From contig NC_016131.3 of the NCBI RefSeq assembly GCF_000005505.3, positions 3,989,501 through 4,053,500 of the forward strand: 64,000 nt of DNA, written 5' to 3'. The position numbers were made by a program, and so were the translations under genes. Of this stretch, positions 24,201 through 35,256 are shown piece after piece. How positions within the stretch are numbered: position 1 is the stretch's first letter; each line of letters begins with the position of its first letter. The stretch is from Brachypodium distachyon. Taxonomy: Eukaryota > Streptophyta > Magnoliopsida > Poales > Poaceae. The notes under the pieces were generated by a model. That model ran no database searches, was not told the DNA's origin, and was given only the letters and a program-made list of their open reading frames with translations.

Positions 24201-27200
24201 GTTAAGCACATCTATGGCTACCTGATACCCTTGCCAAGGTAATCTTCCTCTTATTAGAAAAACAAGGGTGTATGCAAGTGACTCCAAATCATCCCTCCTA
24301 CTACCAGTACGGCCTAAATGGGCATGGACACTAGCATACCGAATTGTTCCCCTGCAAAATGTAGAAATAAAGTAGGTCAGTACTAGGGGACTAATTTTCT
24401 TTCTATTTACTCTTATAACGATCTGAGCTAATGGCAGTCATTCACCCTCACCAATTTTGCCACTTACAAACTAACCCGTCAAGAAATTATGGCAATTGCC
24501 ATCCACTGTATGTAGTAGACATGTGTCGCGATGCTTTGATTAGTTAATTTGATTGATGCTTATTTTGATTTTTGAGATAATATTTTATCTTGCACAGATT
24601 AAGGGACTAAAGGTGAAATAACTCATGCCATAGAAGAAAAAAATGTTGCGAAGCACGAGCATTTATCTAGTGTACACAAAGAAGCTAGTATAGGACCAAC
24701 CTAAAGATGTCTGGCCTCTGGTCATATTCAACATGCTGACTAGATGATGCTTTTTTCCACTTGGATGCTGCATAATTCAATATGAAAAGAACCATGTTAA
24801 GAAGGTTAGTGGGACGTAAAATGTATCAACATCCTATTAAGTGGCCAATACTTACGAGTGAAGGATATAGCGCACTGAAAACATGAAACTGAATTTCTAC
24901 ATACAAAGATGAAACTTGTTTAAATAGCATACCTAAACCAAGATCAATGAGGAAAAGCTTCTTCTCATCAGGTGATCCCGGCTGACCAAGCAAAAAGTTT
25001 TCTGGCTTCACATCCCCATGGACAAAACTGACAACATAGGAAGAAGAGCAAGTGTTAACACCAACGAATATGAAATCATGGGAAGTACATGGACTTTAGG
25101 ATCATAGTCAGAGATAAATGGCTTTAGATGATTACCCTTTTGAGTGAAGCTTCTCAAGGATAGATATGGACTCAACGGCAATGCAAGCAACCATATGAGG
25201 AGACATCCTGTTGGGACATTGGTGCTTTCAGCAAGGTGTAAGAAAAACAGGCTGGCAAGGTCAAAAGATTGATAAGATACTTACGTCTGCCCCATTGAAT
25301 TCCAAACATCCCAGAGGCTAGGACCAAGCATATCCATTACCTGAATTTTGAAATGCAGGTTGAATGAATTAGATCACATTAAGAGGCACTTTAGAGTGCA
25401 AAACTATAGTTAAACTCACAAGAATGTAGTAGTCTCCCTGGCGACCCTTGTAGTGGACTGATGGTATGCCATAACAACCATTCAGAGTCCTGTCAGAAAA
25501 AGTTTTAGCATGCCATGCACCACAGAGAATAACATGAATGTAGAAAGGGTTGATTGTGTGTAGTTCTTACTGATAAACCTGCCACTCAAACGGGGGCCCA
25601 TAAGTACATCCTTTGCTCCTTCGATGCTCAAGTTTTAGTGCAACCTACAGCATATTGATCGATAGAACATTGGATTATTAGATCAAGAAATAGAACCTCA
25701 GTGTCCGAATGAGGCAGGTCAGAAAAAAAAAACCTCATATGCATCTGGACCCATGCGAGAAGCTCCACCAGTTACTCTTCTGCCAACATAGACCTGGCCA
25801 AATCCACCCTTACCCAGCTTCCTATCTGTTATATATTCTGGAGAGCTGCCTACTTGAACCTGCAATTTTTAGATAACGTTCAGATACTTTTGGAGCTTAT
25901 ATCATGGAAGTAGAACTCTACCATTTAAATAATATTGATAGATCTGTTAAAATATCATAATAAGAGAAGTAACTAAGCAGAATTACAGAAAGTGAGAAAC
26001 CAAATAGGGTCGTAAAAACTTATGTGAAAAGGAAGATATCACAGCCATTCCTAAATATGTACTCCCTCCGTTCCATAATTCTTGTCGAAATATTACATGT
26101 ATCTAGACGCTTTTTTGGAATAGATACATCTATTTTTGGGCAAATTTGAGACAAGAATTATGGAACGGAGGTAGGACCATTCACTGCAAAGTCACCAATT
26201 TATAGAAATCAGGAAATGTGTTTCGCTCTGCTATAATTAGCAATGCCTGGTAAAAGAAAAACAGATAGCGTTTTTCTAAAGAGAGCACAAAAATGGATTT
26301 AGATTTGCTGCCAGAGTAGCAAAACTTCTCTGATTCTATATGTTGTTGAACAGAGGAGCATAAAATTGTTCGATTGTCCCCTCAAATATAACAGAGAGTA
26401 AGACTGAGTCCACAGTAAAGACTAACATCTATTGACTCTTTTTCCCCAAGTCTGTCTGATTTATACTTTAGTATCTCATCAGATGTTTGCTTTCTGCTGC
26501 AAAACAATACTAGGAAAACACAGCCACCCAGTCTTGACTACTCTCATGCAAGCATAAGCAATTGAACACAATCACTCACGCAGACATAGTTAAACTTCTG
26601 GCCATGTTCGACATTCAGATGAATAACCATCCATTGTTACTTATTACATCCTGGTAATTGATAGTTTCTAAAAGGGGCACATTAGTTGCCAAAGAAGATA
26701 GGTATGCATGCTACAACAGAAGAATAAGGCACAATATAAATAATCAATGACAATGCATTGCTACATGATGGTACAAAAACTACCAAAGAAAATACGCACC
26801 TTGAGCCCATAGCATAAAAATAACAGCATCAGTAAAGGAATGGAAAGAAATACTTGATCAACCGGTGCAACAGGACAACAGATGTAAACAAGTGAACAGG
26901 GAAAATAAGAAGTCATACCCTCTCAGGCACTGGCGTTGTTGTGGCTTCATCTTCCGCCGCTGCAAGTCTGTCACCACTTGCACCATCCATTCTCAAGTTG
27001 GCAGCCCCGTCAGCTGCCTTGTTCAAACCAAGGTCCTGCTGGGCTCTGCCGGCAACTGCCTCTCTAACAATAGCTTCAGGGAGGTCCTGGCAAGGCTGCT
27101 GGTCAGTCTGCAAATCAATAGCCTTGATTCCCTTTCCTCTAGGCTTCGGAGCTGGCCTTCCTCTTACTGCAGCAGCTGCTTTCTTGTTGCCTCTGCCACC

Positions 27201-27338
27201 CGCACCACGACCACGCCTTCCACCCCTCCCACGTGGAGCTGGCAACACTGGAGTGGCTACTTGATCTGCGGCCTCGATGTCGTCAACCTTGCTGGACCTC
27301 AGACGAGCTCTTCGAACACCACTTCGCAGCTCTGGCAT
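21238..27338 (-). CDS. HD16-like: Casein kinase I family protein, HD16/EL1 type
   Basis: Ser/Thr kinase family that in rice modulates flowering time and gibberellin signalling. Sixteen coding exons with canonical borders give 2130 bp, 709 aa: 26919-27338, 25734-25859, 25571-25644, 25420-25489, 25285-25340, 25136-25207, 24933-25027, 24701-24767, 24222-24351, 23919-24134, 23696-23826, 22926-23100, 22756-22846, 22106-22263, 21411-21599, 21238-21297. The N-terminus is [16 protein letters not shown], then Gly/Arg-rich. Kinase motifs are all present: [11 protein letters not shown] from Gly156, VALK with Lys186, HGDVKPEN with Asp278 and Asn283, DLG with Asp301. PKKKVRL (460-466) looks like a nuclear localisation signal. 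The C-terminal 250 residues form the plant-specific domain of this subfamily, ending ICYGRTAC. A non-coding first exon probably ends at 28115 (GAT|GTAAGCC), giving a long 5' leader intron. Length agrees with the about 700-residue family size. Confidence 0.93.
26060..26173. mobile_element. Stowaway-type MITE in intron 1 of the kinase gene
   Basis: Near-perfect inverted ends: TACTCCCTCCGTTCCATAAT on the left and ATTATGGAACGGAGGTA on the right, TA borders, about 114 bp. Same family as 17084-17186 but better preserved, so a younger copy. Confidence 0.9.
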
Positions 27339-29455
27339 TATCCGTCCATGCAACCCGACCTGGCGTCACACCCCTCGGCGCTCCTTCCAATCTCCGCATG
27401 CAAAAGAAGCCAACAAAAACAATAAATACAGCCAAAACGGAAAATGGTAACGGACCATACACACAAATATTTCAGCTGAAATCTTGTTCCTTCACCATGA
27501 TGTAGCAACCAAAACATGAGCAGTTCAGACTTCAAACAGACAAAAGTCTGGGAAGGAATCAGGCTGGGGCCTTCGTCGCCATCACAGGCAGCCTTAAAGA
27601 GGCGGCCTGCTTTCATAGCACCACAAATCCTTTTTAAGTGGAATCGAATGCCACCATAGCCGCAAAAGGAAGCCGGGCATCTCCATCATCGGATGCCTCA
27701 CGAGGGGATCTCCACCCAGGAGGGGAAAATATCCCACCTTCCCCGCGAGATTACAACAAATCGGGCCTCAATCCGCCTCGAAACTAATCACAGCCCATCG
27801 TGGAACCCCAATCCAACGCAAACCACACCTCCCTCCTAAATCCACGGTTACACGCCGCCTAGACAAATATCGCATCGTGTCCTAAGATACCCCGAGCACC
27901 GCCAGGAACGAATCGGCCGCCGGAGAACGAATCGGGCCGGCAGAACCCCATCGGATCGCGCCCGGACGCTCCCCGCGCAGTCCGATCGTGCGAGAACCGA
28001 GACGGGCGCGACGCCGCAAACGCCGCCCGCGCGTGGATTGAAAAAAAAAATCGTACAAAATGGGGAAGGAACCGTGGGGGAACGTTAGAGAGGGGGAAAC
28101 GAATGGAGGCTTACATCGGGGACGGAGGTCGGCGTGAATCCGGAGCGGCGGCGGCGCCTCGGGAGCCGTGCAGGGAGGGGGGGGGATGGGAGGAGGGAGA
28201 TAGGCGACGCGACCGTGGGGCAGAAATTGTGGAGCGCTCTCCTCGCGTGCTTGTCGAGGAGGTGGGTTGGGGTTGGGAGGGGGAGGGGGGGGGTGAGAGA
28301 GAGCGAGAGGCGAGAGCTGGTTGCTGCTGGGTGTGTGCCGCGGCAGCAGCTGGCTGGCAGGAACCTGGGCGTGGGCCCGGGTGGGTCAGTGACTGGTGGG
28401 ACCGGGTTATCGAGAGCGCCGGTCTGTCGTTGCATGCGTTACAGAACCTGTGCACGCGATATGTCTACACGCTATTCTTCTCGAAAGTTTTCGGTTTAAG
28501 AGCGTCTGTTGATGCGAAGGTCATAGGACCGTGGAAAGTTTGAATTTTGAAATATTTGTCTTAGACGTTGGTTGGCGAGAAAAGGAAAATTTTGCCGGAC
28601 TATCTCAACTGGACGCGTTTGGCCTCACCTCCCGCGATTTATCGAAGTTTTTTTTTCTTCCGTTGACTCACTCCACCCTCGTGAAAACCTGTCCATCCAC
28701 AATTCTCTCGATTGTTTCATATCTCGCTCCTCTCAGTCTCTCTGGCCGGGGCACCAATGCTTGATGTAGGTGGCAGTAGATTTGAGTTAAGGTATGTCCA
28801 TTCCACATTTATCTCTCTCCCGATACCTTCTCTTCATCATCTACATTCATGTCCTATCTCCTTGGTCTCGCATAACCGGGCAGCTAAGAGATTGAGGGAA
28901 GGGAGATGCGGGAGGGAGTTGGTGGAAGGGCCATAGAATCATTTTAGAGGTAGGATGTGGCCTCCGAACACTCGGTGACCAGCCTCCCAAGTCCCTAGTG
29001 TTCGGATGTGGCCTCCCGGTTTCAGTCTAATCGTTCTCATCCTCCGTGTTGCAAGATTGGACCGCACGAAGAGCATGGTGATGAATGATGACTGACTATT
29101 GCAGTGGAACTGTTAGAATGTCGTTATTTTCAAGAAAGCCCTCCATGTCAGCAGTGGGTTAAAAGACGGATTATTAGAGCATGTATGATGCAAGGAGCTT
29201 TGGAAAGTGCTTACAAAAAATAAATCGGTTCTTGTTTAAGCACAAGTGTTTGTTTCTATAGAACATGTGCTTAATTAACCACTTTTGGTATAGAAATGAA
29301 AACTGATGCATACAAATACACGATTTAATTTTATAAGCACCTCGTTAAACACCTTACATTGTTAGGAAATCTTCATCGGAGACCCCAATCGAAATAGAAG
29401 GGAACTACAGATGGCATCCATATTCCAAAGTTTGAGGTTAGGAGACAAGTATTTT

Positions 29456-29650
29456 TACTCCATTTGCTTCTTTCTATAATATGATTTATTTATTTTCCTG
29501 AGTTAAACTTTTGACCAAATTTATAAAAAAGTCAACCAAAATATACACCTCTAAATTAGTTTTATTAAATCCTTCGTGACATATATCTTCATGGTATTGT
29601 ACATATTTTTATAAACTTGGTCACATCTTATAAAAAGGAAACGGGAGGGG
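29456..29650. mobile_element. Degenerate Stowaway-like MITE
   Basis: Left end TACTCCATTTGCTTCTTTCT and right end TATAAAAAGGAAACGGGAGG are imperfect inverted repeats around an A/T-rich core containing ACTTTTGACCAAATTTATA. Borders are uncertain. Confidence 0.5.
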
Positions 29651-29664
29651 GGGTGTTTATGTAC

Positions 29665-29812
29665 AAGATTGTACTGAACTATTGATGGTACACATGTGTG
29701 AGCCTGGTAGGAAAACTCTTTATGTTATTTCAGTAGATAAGATTGTACTGAACTATTGATGGTACACATGTATGAGCCTGGTAGGAAATGTGGAAACTCT
29801 CTAGGCTGACAG
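29665..29812. repeat. 74-bp tandem duplication
   Basis: AAGATTGTACTGAACTATTG starts at 29665 and again at 29739. The copies share the following ATGGTACACATG and GAGCCTGGTAGGAAA with one difference (TGTGTG versus TGTATG). The second copy diverges towards its end. No coding role. Confidence 0.8.
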
Positions 29813-30234
29813 GAATTAGGGTATGAAATGACTCCAGCAAACATGTAGTAAACCGTTAGTATTTTTCGTGTACTACTGATCAGTACAACAACTTGACCCT
29901 TTTTCTCTCTCAAAAAGCATCAGTGTCCTTTCCTAATCTAAGATCAACCATATTGCCGCTGCATAACACCATTTTGGTTCTCCCAAAAACAAAGGGGAAA
30001 GGAGATATTTTAGGCATCCAAGTGGTAATTTTATCTTGAGCCAAGCCACGTCGTTCAGTGAACAACCACAGAATCTGAACAGCTAGCCACATATCTTTGC
30101 ATTATCAAGCAAAGTAAAGCACGAGATGCCCATATGAATCACGTTCTCCTTTCTTTTAAGCCAGCATAATTAGACGTCGTTGCATCTACAGGATACGGTG
30201 AGGCCACACAACAGCACAAGGAACTTATCAGAGG

Positions 30235-32007
30235 TCATTCTAAAACTATTTCGAGATGTGCCATGCTGATCCCCTCTGCAAGTTCTTCGAGCACCTCCGA
30301 TCTCTCGCACTCATGCCACTCCCGCTGGCGTGGCACTATCACCAGGTCCCCGAACTCCCGTTCTTCGTGTTCAACGACGTGCCCATCAAGCAGATGGACG
30401 CGCCTCAGCCTTGGTGACGCGATCATGATCTGCTTCACAAAGCCTGTCTGCCATCCCATTCCGTCGAAGCCGACGACCACCAGTTCTTTCAGGTGATGGT
30501 GCTGCCTGTGTTCCACTTGCACATCTTGTGATCCAACACTCGTCTCCTCTGAATCATTGTCAATCTGTATTCAGAGTTTCAGAATACATGGTTATGGAAA
30601 TCTTTCAAAACCGAAAATTATGTGTTTGGCAAAGAAATAGTTATTAGATTATTTGGTCGATAAATGACATATATGGACATAGAGTGACTCCAAGGCAGGT
30701 GCGGCACCAAGTAGGATGAGAATCCAGAACGTATCCCAGTTCATTGGCATGTTTGCAATCAACAACTTCTTGAGAAGATTGAACTGGTTGTGAGTGATGG
30801 TTGGTTCAATCCACATCTGCATATTTGATGCAGTGACATTTAGTGTCTTAGAAGAGATGCAATGTTTATTATAAATCCAAATCATTTCAGGAAAGACAAC
30901 TCACCTGACGCCCTCTAAATTGCAGAACAAGGTACTGTAGCGGTGGTGGCATCCCTTTGAAGAATTTGCTTAGTGGATATGTCATGTTGCTACCGGAGGA
31001 ATCATCCTCGCCATTACCGCCAGTTTGCAAGAAGTCCAGACTCACATGCATGAGTCGAGGCATCTCACCATAGTATAGTTTGGTTGGCTGACCGCGACAA
31101 GCAAATGTTTCAAGACAAGGCAGCGAAGTTAGATAGATTTTCCCAATGTTGCAGTTGTCCAATTGGAGATTCTTTAACTTCGATGTTGCAACATAGATAT
31201 GAAAAGCACCTTGGGGATAACTAGAATTTTTCAGCCTCAAATCAACCAGTTGTGTACAGTTTCTCATAATATCGCAAACGCGTGTAATACTCGCACTTCC
31301 TTTGCACAGAATGAGTGTTGTGAGCCTCTGAAACACCAAAGGGTAGTGTGAACCGGTATGATAGCAATTGGATAGCACAAGCCGTTTCAACTGGATATTC
31401 TCCAATCCACTCAATAGCCCGAAGTCATAGTGCCAGCCAAAGTTGTCAATGACAAGCTCCAAATCTGCAACACCCCATCTGCCAATCGCTGCCGTAATCC
31501 ATTGATCAATGAAACTGCTCTTCCCACATGTTTGAAGCCTCAGCTTCTGGATAGACCGTTTCTGACATTGTTGGGATCCAGAAGGAATGCATTCACCCGT
31601 TTAACATAGCACCGCATGGCCTGACGCTCATAACGTCGCAGGATTGGAGTGAGCAGATGGACCTTCCCCATCCACCGCTGGTAACGGTCTCTGACAGCGC
31701 CAAGCCGTTCGTACCGGTCAGGATAAATGTCGGTCAAATTCTGAGCTTTCTTCTCTGCCTCGTACCCGGCCTTAGCCTCCACGGACATTTTCTTCAGCCT
31801 GTGGTAGCGTGGAGGGAGAAATTCATCACTGGAAAGGTCATAAGATGTGTGTGATCGTCGAGGAAGATCCTTCCACCGCTTCGAAAGGATAATGGTGGTT
31901 ATTGTTGTGCGTGCATCTAGCTTGTCAAGGATCATGATCAGTATATCATCAGGTAAGTTGCTGATTCTGTCCTCACAGCAACTGTTGTGTTCCTTGCTCA
32001 TATGCAT
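30235..32007 (-). pseudogene. F-box/LRR protein gene with a one-base frameshift
   Basis: F-box proteins recruit targets to SCF ubiquitin ligases. The start MHMSKEHNSCC leads into an F-box at about residues 13-55 (RISNLPDDILIMILDKLDAR, then LSKRWKDL). At about 31566 the frame breaks after LLDPNN. The sequence continues one frame over with RSIQKLRLQTCGKSSFIDQW, and on through leucine-rich repeats (LENIQLKRLVLSNC, LKNLQLDNCNIGKIYL). Exon 1 ends at 30905 (CAG|GTGAGT). Exon 2 is 30816 to about 30679 (MWIEPTITHNQFNLLKKLLI) and exon 3 is 30564-30235, ending with AHLEIVLE and a stop. The frameshift leaves a 155-residue F-box peptide without LRRs. Either a young pseudogene or a base error; the rest is intact, which favours recent loss. 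The exon 2 donor is weak. Confidence 0.75.
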
Positions 32008-32373
32008 CTGGTTTTGTTTCGAGAGAGAATAAGGGATTGTAATGATTGAACTCCAAATAGCTTAGACAGAGAAGGGAGGGAGGAGGGGTAGTGGCGTACT
32101 CGTTTGAGCGGCGAGGAGGCGGTGGTGCTGACGGCAGAGATATCGGAGGCCTTCCTGAGCCGGCGGTAGAGCCGAGGAGATGTGCCCATGGCCATCGGAG
32201 TCGGAGCGGAACACCGGTGGCTCGCTGGACGGCGCCTCGGCGGGGAGTGGACAGCGGCGGCGAATCTGGGCTCGTTTGCTTCTCGCCGGGCGGCCGACCT
32301 AGTGATAGCCGAACCCAACTTCTCAAACAGAGATGCGGTCTGAGTCGGAGACCCGGCGAGGCACGGGTTCTCT

Positions 32374-32418
32374 CTTTTCTTTTCTTTTCTTTTCTTTTCT
32401 TTTCTTTTCTTTTCTTTC
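32374..32418. repeat. TTTTC pentanucleotide microsatellite
   Basis: About nine uninterrupted TTTTC units just upstream of the F-box gene. It is likely length-polymorphic. Confidence 0.95.
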
Positions 32419-33239
32419 GGAAGACTCCAGGGAAAAGGGTCGCAATGATCCAGCAGTAAACATATCTAGAACTTGAATTTCTAAAAAATAAATCATGAAT
32501 CTAATCTCTCAGTTATGCTCTCAGGTGCTGGAATCATTAAGTAAACAAGACTGAAAACAACTGATCGCCAAATATCAGTAATGTAGTAGTATTAAATTTA
32601 ATTTGTAGTACGAACCGCCAGGCTTAATATACAGATGAACTTCAGAAAACCGACTTGCACGTGAGGAAGTTGCAGTGCAATTTTCTGGTTCGAAGAAAGA
32701 ACTTCAGGCAGAGGGAGAGAACACCAACTTTCACAAACGGATAGCCATTCGTAGCATTATCGAGAGTCACGAAAAGAGAGAGACTGAGGATAATGGTCAA
32801 TTATGAAGATATATCAATGAGGATGATTCGGTCAAGGACATATATATATGTAGTGAAAAAAAAAAGTTATGTCAATTATGAAGATAGTTGTTTTTTATGC
32901 TTCGTTGATAAGAAGACTTTACTAGACTTTCAACGAGCGTAATACGTGTAAAAATTCTCCAACAATACACGGAAAATAATCTTTCCATTAGAAAAGAACA
33001 CTTAGATTTATTTAAGAGTTAAATGCACTCACGGTTTCGATTCTCATTTTAGTCACCGTATTTTAGAAATCAAAAGTTACGGTCCGTGAACTTGACGAAA
33101 TATCTCACATACGGTCAAAGGTGCCGTATTTTGTGTATGGGTCTGTAGCCTATGCCAGCCCTGCTCGAATTTTTGCATTTTGCCCCTGGAAAAAATATGC
33201 AAAAAATGCGCTTATGTCCTCGTGAATTATTTTTGAAAA
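32419..33239. other. AT-rich intergenic DNA
   Basis: No open frame, repeat pair or RNA gene recognised. Contains short AT microsatellites (ATATATATGTAG near 32845). Confidence 0.5.
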
Positions 33240-33660
33240 AAAATGCAAAAAAACTACGCCGCTGCCGCTGCAGGGGTGGTAGAGATAGCACGCGTGACGA
33301 GCCGGTATGTCCTTGTTGATGGCCAAGCTAAGGAGGACGAACCCGCCATCCGTGGAGAGGATGAAGGGCTCGTCGGTGAAGTAGGTGCCGGTGCACCTGA
33401 GAAGGACGTAGGAGGCGCGAGGCGGGCGGGCGAGGAACAAGGGGGCCTCGATGGCGAGGGCGACGGGCTTGCCCTTGTTGTCCTCGTCGGTGGTCTCGTA
33501 CCGCACGGTGGTGGCGTTGATGCCGGCGCTGATGAAGGGCTTGAGGTCCACGAGGCAGCTCTCTGATGGATCTGCATCAGCTTCGGCGTCGGCCTCGGGC
33601 GGATCACGGGAACCTAGTGGGATGCGCTTGCTAACGATGCGATACGCGTGCACCAGTGTC
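33240..33660 (-). pseudogene. DUF1618-like gene fragment
   Basis: The minus strand reads SCLVDLKPFISAGINATTVR, then LAIEAPLFLARPPRASYVLL and GGFVLLSLAI. This matches the layout of the N-terminal part of grass DUF1618 proteins (a NATTA-type motif, then ADPPxxSYxxxxCPG, then LLxV). No ATG opens this frame (the first codon available is GTG) and it runs out shortly after YHPCSGSG, well short of the usual 400 or more residues. Function of the family is unknown. Most likely a truncated relic. Confidence 0.5.
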
Positions 33661-33890
33661 GGTATAATATTCCATCCTCGATAAATATCCTGGAGTTATC
33701 CCTTGTCGACCGTGCTTGGAGTAATACCGGGGAAGGTCGTGAATGGCGGCGGAGATGAGATTAGACGAAGGGCAGATCTTGGGACAACAAGTACCACTGC
33801 AAGCAGATATATATACTCTCCGTCCGGGAAAAAAGTGACGTGGATTTGCATCATGACGGATTCTATTACGACACAAAATAGTTAATTACA

Positions 33891-34120
33891 TCATCTCTCG
33901 TTACGTGCAACAAAAAAACTAAAAGGATCGTTATGCCAAACTCTTACAAACAAACCCTCAACGCAACTAGCTAAAGTATGAGCCGACACATTGGCCTCCC
34001 TTGGACGATGCTCGAAAATAACATTAACAAAATCATGACAAATAAAGAAAGAATCCTCTGGATCGCAATTACTGGCCGATGAGCTTCCTCCATTGTCCCC
34101 CACGTCAATCACCTGGTAAC
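33891..34120 (-). mobile_element. LINE-type RNase H domain remnant
   Basis: The frame reads CHDFVNVIFEHRPREANVSA, then HTLASCVEGLFVRVWHNDPF. This matches the last strand and helix of the RNase H-like domain found at the end of plant non-LTR retrotransposon polyproteins (HVPREANxxAHxLA, then WxxxPPxF). No reverse transcriptase is nearby. Preceded at 33818-33860 by one Stowaway-like end. Confidence 0.55.
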
Positions 34121-35256
34121 ATCAAAAATCGCCACAAGCCTATTGTATCTCACCGATGCTCCCAGATTCCGGCCATCATGTAACGGTTGAGTTTGCCATA
34201 GACACACCTTTCACAAAAAGAGAAGCCGTAGTTTGAGGCTGCTATCATCACAGACATTCCCTCTCTCGCGTGAGGCTGTCTCAAAGGATGCATCCATGTT
34301 GAGCTTCGTATAGTTCTCCTTCAGTTTCTTTTAACCATCCCCACACTTCCCTTATTCCTTGCATTCACATCCGAGATATAGCGTGAGCTGATCTACCCTA
34401 CCCTCCCATATGCATGTGGTCGACCGCAAGCAATTCGGCTTAAGGTCAAGTATCCCAATATATAAGGTTGAGTGGTTGACCTTATAGGCCTCATGGCTGA
34501 CCCAATTTCAGCATTGGAGGTGCCATGTCCCATATCACGCTTGTAGCAAAAATGTCTTACATTTATGCCTTCGGCACCATTGTATCCAAAACCAGTGCTT
34601 TTGTCAAGTTAAATTAACATTCACCAGTAGAACTTTTCAGATGCATCCCGGACCAGAAAGGAAATATACTTTTTAGTGCATTGTATTTTCCAGGAACCTC
34701 AGAACACTTTTATGCATGATGAAAGAAATAGGAGTAATGTGCCCATGAAACTCCCGGTGCTTTCCTTTTGTGATGGTACTGTTCAATTGTATTTTTCAAA
34801 AGATGTGAATTGCAGTGACGTTTTTGGAATTCGCCAATATTTCAGTGGCATGTATCAAATTTAACTTTTTTTTCAGAACGATGCCAGCCACTGCAGCTCG
34901 AAACGTGTCCATTTGCAGTGGGCTCCAAGTCCCATTCTACCACTTCTACCAAGTACCAAGCCACACACACACGCGGGCTTTCCTCCTCCCCAGAAAGCCC
35001 AAAGGCCTAGGCCCAGGTCCGTACAACAGTAAAGAGCAAAAATCCAAGCGGGAATGGAAACGCATTAAAATCCCCAAAGCCCCACGGCGAATACTTAACG
35101 CGGGGGGTCTCTCTCCACTCGTTTCCCTCGCTTCCTTTTTTCCCACACGTTGCGGCGCCTCCTCCCACCCCACCTCGCTCTCACTTACGCCTCCCTCGCG
35201 CTAGGGTTTCTCTGGGTTTTTAGCCCCGCGCCGCCACGCCGCCGCCGGTCGTCTCC
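34121..35256. other. Intergenic DNA and promoter/leader of the YTH gene
   Basis: 34121-34880 shows nothing coding. 34990-35256 has GGCCTAGGCCCAGG (site-II-like GGCCCA motif) and a C/T-rich leader directly before the ATG of the YTH gene, as is usual for housekeeping plant genes. Confidence 0.5.

Larger units (their letters stand above)
28116..30234. other. Kinase upstream region and intergenic DNA
   Basis: 28116-28400 is GC-rich, purine-rich sequence with G runs that likely holds the transcription start of the kinase gene on the minus strand. 28400-29450 and 29820-30234 hold no gene that I can see. MITE-like and duplicated DNA at 29456-29812 is listed separately. Confidence 0.6.

Noticed and set aside
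28103..28543. 146-codon Gly/Arg/Glu-rich frame antisense to the kinase leader
   Set aside because: Purine-rich low-complexity DNA; better explained as the 5' leader and promoter of the minus-strand kinase gene.
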